Assembly: GCF_037543845.1 (NCBI RefSeq)
Contig: NZ_JBBIFX010000001.1
Coordinates: 62,001-126,000 of the forward strand
From: Gymnodinialimonas ulvae
GTDB lineage: Bacteria; Pseudomonadota; Alphaproteobacteria; Rhodobacterales; Rhodobacteraceae
Reading direction: 5' to 3'
DNA length: 64,000 bases
In this document: positions 58,245 through 64,000 of the stretch, one piece after another
Position numbering within the stretch: the first letter of the stretch is position 1
How the letters are laid out: each line of letters starts with the position of its first letter
Made by a program: the position numbers and the translations under genes
The notes under the pieces: model-generated
The model's input: the letters and a program-made list of their open reading frames with translations, nothing else
What the model was told of the DNA's origin: nothing
The model's database searches: none

Positions 58245-59503
58245 CGCCTGCGCTGTTTTTCGCGAAGCTGTTGCTGGCGGTTCCGGTGGCGGTGGTGCTG
58301 GCGCTGACGGCGATGTGGTACATCTGGGAAAGTGACAACACGATCCTCTACGACAGTTTCGCGCAGCGGATGTTTTCGGGCGTGGAGGCTTACGGATTGC
58401 TGGCCATTCCGCTGTTCATGCTGACGGGTGAGTTGATGAACGAGGGCGGCATGACGCGCCGGTTGATCAACGCGGCGCGGGTGTTTGTGGGCGGGTTTCG
58501 CGGCGGGCTGGCCTATATCAACCTGCTGGCGAACATGTTCATGGCAGCCATCGTCGGTTCGGCGGCGGCGCAGATCGCGGTGATGAGCCGTGCGATGGTG
58601 CCCGCGATGGAGGACGAGGGTTATGACCGTGGCTTCGCGGCGGCAACGACGGCGGCGGGGGGCTTGCTGGCGCCGGTGATCCCGCCCTCGATGTTGTTCG
58701 TGATCTACGGGGTTCTGGCGCAGGTGCCGATTGGCGACATGTTCCTGGCGGGGATCATTCCGGGCCTGATCCTGGCGGTGTGTTTCGCCATTGTGATCGC
58801 GCTGATCGGGTTGAAACAGCAGTTCCCCAAGGGCGATTGGTTAACCGCGTCGCAGGCCGGCAAGGCGCTGCTTTATGCGCTGCCTGCGATGCTGATCCCG
58901 GCGGCGATCATCGGGGGGATCATCGGTGGGGTTGCGACGCCCACGGAAAGTGCTGCGGTCGCAAGCGTTGTGGCATTTGCGCTGGGTTGGCTGCTTTATC
59001 GGGAGCTGGAGCCGCGAAAGCTGTTCGATATGTTCAAGCGCACGGCGATGAATGCGGCGTTGATCATCTTCATGATTGCGGCGGCGAATGTGTTCGGATG
59101 GGTGATCATCTACGAGGCCGTGCCGCAAAGGTTGGCCGAGCTGATCACCACGATCACGGAAAATCCGTTCCTGTTTCTGCTGATCGTTAACGTTGTTTTG
59201 CTGTTCGTCGGCATGGTGATCGACGGGATTGCCGCGATCATTCTGGTGACACCGATCCTGTTGCCGATTGCCATCGAAAGCTACGGGATCAGCCCGTACC
59301 AATTCGGGGTGGTGATCTCGCTCAACTTGGTGCTTGGGCTGCTGACGCCGCCGGTGGGCGTGGGGCTTTATATTGCGAGTGCGATGGGTGAGACGCCGAC
59401 GGGTCGCATCTTGCGTCAGCTTTGGCCGTTCCTGATTGCTGTGGCGCTGGTTTTGATCCTGCTGAGCTATGCGCCGATCCTGTCAACGGCGCTGATTGGG
59501 TGA
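58241..59503 (+). CDS. TRAP transporter large membrane subunit (DctM type)
   Basis: A 420-aa permease with about twelve spans, of usual family length. Signature parts are YGLLAIPLFMLTGELMNEGG, GSAAAQIAVMSRAMVPAMEDEG with GFAAATTAAGGLLAPVIPPS, and the second-repeat motif GMVIDGIAAIILVTPILLPI. ATGA overlap with the small subunit. The convergent LysR gene ends 7 bases downstream. Confidence 0.92.
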   Translation: MTPALFFAKLLLAVPVAVVLALTAMWYIWESDNTILYDSFAQRMFSGVEAYGLLAIPLFMLTGELMNEGGMTRRLINAARVFVGGFRGGLAYINLLANMFMAAIVGSAAAQIAVMSRAMVPAMEDEGYDRGFAAATTAAGGLLAPVIPPSMLFVIYGVLAQVPIGDMFLAGIIPGLILAVCFAIVIALIGLKQQFPKGDWLTASQAGKALLYALPAMLIPAAIIGGIIGGVATPTESAAVASVVAFALGWLLYRELEPRKLFDMFKRTAMNAALIIFMIAAANVFGWVIIYEAVPQRLAELITTITENPFLFLLIVNVVLLFVGMVIDGIAAIILVTPILLPIAIESYGISPYQFGVVISLNLVLGLLTPPVGVGLYIASAMGETPTGRILRQLWPFLIAVALVLILLSYAPILSTALIG

Positions 59504-59510
59504 AGCGGTC

Positions 59511-60461
59511 CTAGCCTGCGGCGGCGCGGCGCAACATGGCTGCTTCCTCTTGCAGCGCCAAGAGGAACAGCAGGGCCGCGGGCGACATCTGATCCTCGCC
59601 GCGATAGGTCACGCCGACAGGGCCTGACCCGAAGGGCAGGGCGTAGTCCAGCCGGGCCAGAACGTTGGTCGCCATGTCGAGTGCGGCGACCGCGCGGGGC
59701 ACGAGGCCGATCAGCTCACCAAAGCCCAGAAGTGTCCGATTGCTCAGGTAGTTGACGCTTTCGACGATCTTGGGTGGCTGGTATTGCCCGGCTTCGACGA
59801 AGACCTCGTCAATCTGCCGACGCAAGGTCGTCTCGGGCGGGGGCAGGACCCAGCCGAAGGGGCGCAGGTCGTCGAACTCCAGCCCCGGTCGCCCGGCCAG
59901 CGGATGCGCGCGGCTCACCACAAGCACGACCTCGTCCTCGATCAGCGGCACCTGGATCAGGCCCTTGCGGTGACGGTGGTGCGGCAGGCGGCCCACGACC
60001 ATGTCGATCTCGCCCGATTGCACGCCGGGCATCAGCGCATCGTTGGTGCCCTCGATGATGCGGACCTGCAGGTTGGGCCGCTCGCCGATGACGCGCTGGA
60101 TCGCCATTGGAACCAGCTGCGCGGCCCCGGCCAGCAGCGTGCCGACCACGATGCGCCCCGCGTTGCCTTCGGTGATGTCCTCCATCTCCTGCGCGGCGTT
60201 GGAAAGCTGCGCGAAAATCAGCTGCGCGGCCCGTATCAGGGCCTGACCCTGGGCGGTGGGCACGGCGCCGCGGTTGGTGCGCTCGAACAGGATGGTGTCG
60301 AAATCGGCCTCCAACTCCTTGATCATGCGGGTCGCGGCGGGTTGGCTGATGTTCTCTGCCTGCGCAGCGGCCTGGATGTTGCCAAGCTGGCCGACCGCGA
60401 CCAGCAGGCTGAGTTGGCGCAGCTTCAGCCGCTGCAGCGCCCGGTTGTAAAGACGCCCCAT
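59511..60461 (-). CDS. LysR-family transcriptional regulator
   Basis: A 316-aa LysR regulator. The N-terminal HTH has LRQLSLLVAVGQLGNIQAAAQ and NISQPAATRMIKELE; the C-terminal periplasmic-binding-like domain (about 95-300) binds the inducer. It starts one base after the aspartate dehydrogenase-like gene on the same strand, so the two are co-transcribed. It is the only regulator in this locus and the best candidate for the inverted repeats at 55910 and 61271, which contain T-N11-A. The inducer may be an aromatic acid. Confidence 0.9.
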   Translation of the reverse strand: MGRLYNRALQRLKLRQLSLLVAVGQLGNIQAAAQAENISQPAATRMIKELEADFDTILFERTNRGAVPTAQGQALIRAAQLIFAQLSNAAQEMEDITEGNAGRIVVGTLLAGAAQLVPMAIQRVIGERPNLQVRIIEGTNDALMPGVQSGEIDMVVGRLPHHRHRKGLIQVPLIEDEVVLVVSRAHPLAGRPGLEFDDLRPFGWVLPPPETTLRRQIDEVFVEAGQYQPPKIVESVNYLSNRTLLGFGELIGLVPRAVAALDMATNVLARLDYALPFGSGPVGVTYRGEDQMSPAALLFLLALQEEAAMLRRAAAG

Positions 60462-60462
60462 C

Positions 60463-61224
60463 TCAGGCGAACCGGATCGGGGCGGCGGCCTGCGACAGCG
60501 CCGCGACTGCCGACATCGCCGCCAGCGCGGATGAGCGTGGATTGTCCGGCAGACTGGCCCCGGTGATGGAGAAATTCAGCGTCCCGAAGGCCCCTTCGGC
60601 GCGGATGTCATGGACGTTGCCGGGCGCGTCGGGATCGGCGATCAGCGCGACCTGCGTGGCGTCGAACCCGGCCCCGGCCAGCGCCACGGCGGCGGCGACA
60701 TTGGCGTTTTTCGGATAGGCCAGCGCGGCGGCGCGCGCGGTGCCGGTGAAATGGGTGGCGGCCGTGGTCAGCCGGTCGAGATCAAGCCGATCCTCCGCCG
60801 GGGAGCCACGCCAACCTGCGGGCGGTTTGCGTCCGGTGTACGTCACCGCGCGCAGCCCGCCGATCGCGCCCGCCCGCAGCGCATCCAGCGCGCCGATGGC
60901 ACCCGACGCCAGGTGCAGCTGTGCCATGCCATTACGCGCGGCGCCCTCCAACTCCACCCTCAGCGCGTCATCGGCCAGCGCCCCGAGCGACAGGGTCAAC
61001 ACGTCGATACCGAGGGCCAGAGCGGCGGGCCCGTGCTGCGCCAGACCGGCGTGGCCCGCGCAATCGATCAGGAGGTCAACCGGCGGAAGATCGGCCACAT
61101 CCGCGACCGCCGCACCCTCGGCCTGCCGGAGCACGCGGGCCACCAGGTGCAGGTCAGGCCGCTGTGCCACGGCGGCGGTTACAAAGCCCGCGATGGCCCC
61201 TTTTCCGACAATCGCCAGCCGCAT
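60463..61224 (-). CDS. Aspartate dehydrogenase-like protein (NadX/DUF108 family)
   Basis: A 253-aa NAD(P)-binding protein. The N-terminal motif LAIVGKGAIAGFVTAAV and DLLIDCAGHAGLAQHGPAAL are followed by the central LHLASGAIGALDALRAG block, with YPKNANVAAAVALAG carrying the family's conserved Asn, and a closing NPRSSALAAMSAVAAL. This is the pattern of L-aspartate dehydrogenase. In aromatic clusters such proteins may act on other 2-amino or imino acids. GAGAGG lies upstream of ATG 61224; the long upstream frame is rejected. It diverges from the molybdenum hydroxylase gene. Confidence 0.87.
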   Translation of the reverse strand: MRLAIVGKGAIAGFVTAAVAQRPDLHLVARVLRQAEGAAVADVADLPPVDLLIDCAGHAGLAQHGPAALALGIDVLTLSLGALADDALRVELEGAARNGMAQLHLASGAIGALDALRAGAIGGLRAVTYTGRKPPAGWRGSPAEDRLDLDRLTTAATHFTGTARAAALAYPKNANVAAAVALAGAGFDATQVALIADPDAPGNVHDIRAEGAFGTLNFSITGASLPDNPRSSALAAMSAVAALSQAAAPIRFA

Positions 61225-61239
61225 CCACACCCTCTCTGG

Positions 61240-61269
61240 ATATACCAAAGTCTTCGCATAAAGGTATAT
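61240..61269. promoter_or_regulatory. Second inverted repeat in the divergent aspDH/molybdenum hydroxylase region
   Basis: ATATACC (61240-61246) and GGTATAT (61263-61269) form perfect 7-bp arms separated by 16 bases, directly next to the 7-7-7 repeat at 61271. It could be a further half-site pair or overlap the promoter of the minus-strand unit. Confidence 0.45.
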
Positions 61270-61270
61270 T

Positions 61271-61291
61271 GCTATCCGAAAAGTGGATAGC
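61271..61291. promoter_or_regulatory. Perfect 7-7-7 inverted repeat upstream of the molybdenum hydroxylase gene
   Basis: GCTATCC, a 7-base spacer, then GGATAGC: perfect arms. It resembles the element at 55910-55930 in arm sequence, spacer length and orientation. It lies between the divergent genes at 61224 and 61297 and probably controls both. Confidence 0.7.
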
Positions 61292-61296
61292 GGGCA

Positions 61297-63462
61297 ATGC
61301 AGATGCGAGTCGCCATTCCGATGGCTGCGTGGGACAAATGGGCGATGTTTGATGACGGCAATGCGAAAATCGGCAGTTCCCTGACCGACCGGAAGGCGCC
61401 TGCGCGGCTGCGCGGAGCGGGCTGTTTCGTGGCGGATGTGGCGTTGACGGCGCCCCTTCATCTGAATTTCGCGCGGGCCACGACGGCCTCGGGGTCTCTT
61501 GGCGCATTGGATCTTTCGGCGGCGCGGGCCGTGGCGGGCGTGCATGCGGTCCATACGGGGACGGACGTGTCGGGCCTGGGTGTCCTGAGCGTCAACGAGG
61601 TGATCCCGCTCAGCCGCGTGCCGGGATTTCCGCTTTTGGCACAGGGGCAGATCGGGGGATTGGGCCAGGCCGTCGCGGCAGTTCTGGGCGAGACGCCGAT
61701 GGCCGCACGCGACGGGGCCGAGGCGGTGCAATGGGACGTGGACGAGACCGGTGCAGACGGGCCGGATCGGTCGGTTGTGGCCGAGAAAAACTGGCGCACC
61801 GGGGATCCGGAGGCGGCGTTTGATGCGGCGGCGCATGTGGTCGAAGCGACGATAACGCATCCGCGCCTGTTTCCCTCGCCGATGGAGACGCGCGGGATTG
61901 CGGTGGAGTACGCCGACGAGGCGCTGACAATCTGGTCGTCGAGCCAGACGCCGCACCGGGCGCGAACCGAGATTGCACAGATCCTGCGCATGGATGCAGG
62001 GCGGCTACGGGTGATCGCGCCGGATGTGGGCGGCGCGTTCGGGATGAAAGGCTCGGTCTATCCGGAGGAGGTTTTTGCAGTCTGGGCGGCGATGACGCAT
62101 CGCCGCTCGGTGCGCTGGATCGCGAGCCGGGGCGAGGATATGCTCTCGGCCACGCAAGGGCGCGGCCTGCGCAGTCGCGGGCGTTTGGCGCTGTCGGGGG
62201 ATGGGCGGTTCACGGCACTGGAGGCGTGGATCGAGGCACCGGTGGGTGCGTGGTTGCCGAATTCGGCGCTGATCCCGGCATGGAACGCGGCGCGCATCCT
62301 GCCGGGCCCCTATGACATCGAAAGCGTCGCGATCGAGACCCGCGCGGTGCCAATCGCGCCCGCACCGATGGGGATTTACCGCGGCGCGGGACGCCCGGAG
62401 GCGGCATGCCTGATGGAACGTCTGGTCGAGCGGGCGTCGACGCAATTGAAACGCTGCGCAGTCGATTTGAGGGTGCAGAATGTGTATCCCTCTGGCGCAC
62501 TTCCCACGCGGACAGTGACCGGTAACCTTTTGGATTCCGGGGACTATCCGACGACCCTTTTGCGAGCGTCTGACCTGATTGGATATTCCGCCCTGCGCCG
62601 TGAGCAAAGCCAGGCCCGGACCAAGGGGCGGTTGTTCGGGGTCGGCGCGGCATTGTATCTGGAGCCGTCGGGCGAAGGGTTCGAGACCGCGCGGGTGACG
62701 TTGTGCACGGATGGCAGCCTGCATGTGGCCAGCGGATCGTCCAGCCAGGGTCACGGGCGCGAGACGGCCTATGCGCAGATCGCGGGCGAGTTGTTCGATC
62801 TGCCACCGGACCGGGTCACGGTGATCCAGGGCGACACGGAAACCTGCCCGCCCGGGATCGGGGCGGTCGCCTCTCGCGGGACGGCGATTGGCGGAAGTGC
62901 GGTCTTCACGGCTGCGGAACGGGTCCGGGCGCGCAGCCTGCGCGGCGATACGCTGCCGATCTGTGAAGAGGTGCGGTATCAGAACGAGGGCCAGGCGTGG
63001 GGGCACGGCCTTTATGTGGTGGTTGTCGAGATCGAGCGCGAGACCGGCGTGCCGCGGATCCTGAAGGCGGCCTGCCTTGACGACGCGGGCCGCTTGGTGA
63101 ACCCGGCTTTCGTTAAGGGCCAGGTGCGCGGCGGGTTTGCGCAAGGCCTGGGCGAGGCGCTGATGGAACAGGTGGTCTATGATGCGGACGGCCAGCTTTT
63201 GACCGGATCGTTGATGGATTACGCCCTGCCGCGGGCCACGGACGTGCCGTCGATCGAGATCTTTGCGCAGGAAACGCCGACCCCGATGAATGCGTTGGGC
63301 GTGAAGGGGGTGGGCGAGGCCGGGACCATCGGCGCGCCGGCCGCGATCCTGAACGCGGTTCTTGATGCGCTGGGGCCGTTGGGGGTAACGCATCTGGACA
63401 TGCCCTTGACGCCCTGCAAGATCTGGACGGCGATCCGCGACGCGGAGGAGAAAACCCCATGA
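61297..63462 (+). CDS. Molybdenum hydroxylase large subunit (xanthine dehydrogenase/aldehyde oxidase type)
   Basis: A 721-aa molybdopterin-binding subunit. The N-terminal a/b-hammerhead domain is followed by the Moco domain with VIAPDVGGAFGMKG, MGIYRGAGRPEA, SGSSSQGHGRETAYAQIAGE and the end motif GVKGVGEAGTIGAP that carries the catalytic Glu. Such enzymes hydroxylate N-heterocycles, purines or aldehydes with water, but need FAD and 2Fe-2S subunits, which are not in this window. The start is uncertain: ATG 61297 lies 6 bases from the operator; ATG 61345 (MFDDGNAKIGSSL) would leave room for it. Overlaps the next gene by 4 bases. Confidence 0.88.
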   Translation: MQMRVAIPMAAWDKWAMFDDGNAKIGSSLTDRKAPARLRGAGCFVADVALTAPLHLNFARATTASGSLGALDLSAARAVAGVHAVHTGTDVSGLGVLSVNEVIPLSRVPGFPLLAQGQIGGLGQAVAAVLGETPMAARDGAEAVQWDVDETGADGPDRSVVAEKNWRTGDPEAAFDAAAHVVEATITHPRLFPSPMETRGIAVEYADEALTIWSSSQTPHRARTEIAQILRMDAGRLRVIAPDVGGAFGMKGSVYPEEVFAVWAAMTHRRSVRWIASRGEDMLSATQGRGLRSRGRLALSGDGRFTALEAWIEAPVGAWLPNSALIPAWNAARILPGPYDIESVAIETRAVPIAPAPMGIYRGAGRPEAACLMERLVERASTQLKRCAVDLRVQNVYPSGALPTRTVTGNLLDSGDYPTTLLRASDLIGYSALRREQSQARTKGRLFGVGAALYLEPSGEGFETARVTLCTDGSLHVASGSSSQGHGRETAYAQIAGELFDLPPDRVTVIQGDTETCPPGIGAVASRGTAIGGSAVFTAAERVRARSLRGDTLPICEEVRYQNEGQAWGHGLYVVVVEIERETGVPRILKAACLDDAGRLVNPAFVKGQVRGGFAQGLGEALMEQVVYDADGQLLTGSLMDYALPRATDVPSIEIFAQETPTPMNALGVKGVGEAGTIGAPAAILNAVLDALGPLGVTHLDMPLTPCKIWTAIRDAEEKTP

Positions 63463-64000
63463 AATACAGTCGACTGGACGCCAAGGACCATGCCCGCGCG
63501 CACATGCGCGGGATTTGGGCGGCGTGCTTGAACCCGTGGCGGCCCGATGGCCGGTTCGACGAGCCGGGCTTTCGCGCCAACATCCGCCACTGGGTGGATG
63601 ATCTGAGCATTGCGGGGCTGTTCATCGCGGGCAAGCAGGGCGAATTTTTCGCGATGACGCTGGAGGAGCGGAAACGCAACATCGAAGTGGCGGTTGACGA
63701 ATGCGACGGCGCGGCGGGCACGATCTTTTCGGCCAGTGACCAGAATTTCGAAACGGTTGTGGAGCTGGCGCGGCACGCGCAGGATTGCGGCGCGGATTAC
63801 GTTGTGGTCCATGCGCCGGTGCTGCATTTCGTGACCGAGCCGGACGAGGTCCTATACCAGTATTACAAGGCGATCTGCGAACGCGTGGACATCGGCATCG
63901 CGATGTGGAGCCACCCCGACAGCGGCTATATGATGTCGCCGCAATTGTGCGCGCGGATTGCGGAATTGCCGAATATCGTGGCGATCAAATACTCGGTCCC
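63459..64000 (+). CDS. DapA-family lyase/aldolase, N-terminal part (cut by window end)
   Basis: The first 180 residues of a dihydrodipicolinate synthase/N-acetylneuraminate lyase-family TIM barrel. The frame starts at an ATGA overlap with the molybdenum hydroxylase stop and stays open to the end of the window. The early DEPGFRANIRHWVDDLSIAG and the GLFIAGKQGEFFAMTLEER segment (in place of the usual GTTGE loop) are visible. The window ends just after VAIKYSV, which should hold the Schiff-base lysine. Members include hydratase-aldolases of aromatic pathways such as NahE and PhdJ, a fitting role here but unproven. Confidence 0.82.
   Translation, partial: MKYSRLDAKDHARAHMRGIWAACLNPWRPDGRFDEPGFRANIRHWVDDLSIAGLFIAGKQGEFFAMTLEERKRNIEVAVDECDGAAGTIFSASDQNFETVVELARHAQDCGADYVVVHAPVLHFVTEPDEVLYQYYKAICERVDIGIAMWSHPDSGYMMSPQLCARIAELPNIVAIKYSV

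Noticed and set aside
60463..61956. Extended 497-aa form of the aspartate dehydrogenase-like protein
   Set aside because: The first 244 residues are antisense to the molybdenum hydroxylase gene; the Rossmann motif and ribosome site fix the start at 61224.
1..64000. tRNA/rRNA genes, CRISPR arrays, insertion sequences and prophage genes
   Set aside because: None was recognised; no transposase or integrase motifs, and no regularly spaced repeat arrays of CRISPR size.

Overview
The window looks like a chromosomal stretch from a high-GC, metabolically versatile alphaproteobacterium, most likely a marine Rhodobacteraceae/Roseobacter-group member. This rests on the rhizobial/roseobacter-style rhaRSTPQMK operon with a bifunctional RhaD, ATGA-type overlaps throughout, several CUT2 ABC importers and a TRAP importer, a SoeABC-like sulfite dehydrogenase without a Tat signal, and no phage or IS material. 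Nearly all of it is catabolic gene clusters. No rRNA, tRNA, CRISPR array or mobile element was seen.

Layout. (1) 1-327: 3' end of an ABC permease gene, then a strong hairpin terminator. (2) 407-11059: L-rhamnose catabolism, with rhaD-rhaA on the minus strand diverging from rhaR-S-T-P-Q-M-K around an array of TCAATCA/TGATTGA repeats. (3) 11135-17732: homogentisate pathway (hmgA, maiA, fahA) carrying unusual passengers: a 45-aa membrane peptide, an MBL-fold protein with a broken metal motif, a two-TM protein, a class A flavin monooxygenase and a DUF2783 peptide. (4) 17758-23458: a cytoplasmic, self-contained reductive dehalogenase fused to a flavin/[2Fe-2S] reductase, followed by a DMGDH/GcvT-like flavoprotein. 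(5) 23455-25495: DeoR regulator and nagA. (6) 25560-29712: aromatic amino acid decarboxylase, glutamine-synthetase-like ligase and Fe-type alcohol dehydrogenase. (7) 29709-44684: a large inositol-type locus with iolD-C-B-J-G on the minus strand, two further Gfo/Idh/MocA dehydrogenases, a MocC/IolE-like protein, a LacI regulator, a CUT2 importer, a PhyH-type dioxygenase and a second IolB-like isomerase. Two identical 16-bp palindromes (35323 and 39681) tie the parts together. (8) 44725-52908: acyl-CoA ligase, a frameshifted VOC gene, a DUF2059 protein, a dimethylargininase-like hydrolase and soeABC. (9) 53283-64000: a Rieske oxygenase, a second glutamine-synthetase-like ligase, 3-hydroxyanthranilate dioxygenase, a TRAP importer, a LysR regulator, an aspartate-dehydrogenase-like protein, a molybdenum hydroxylase large subunit and a DapA-family lyase cut by the window end. 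A matching 7-7-7 inverted repeat precedes two of its transcription units.

The most novel-looking parts are the fused dehalogenase beside the homogentisate operon, the 53-64 kb aromatic-amine/N-heterocycle locus with its shared operator, and the inositol locus extension with PhyH plus a duplicated IolB. Functions rest on motif and family recognition by eye; no database search was run. Start codons were chosen by Shine-Dalgarno spacing and gene overlap, and uncertain ones are flagged.
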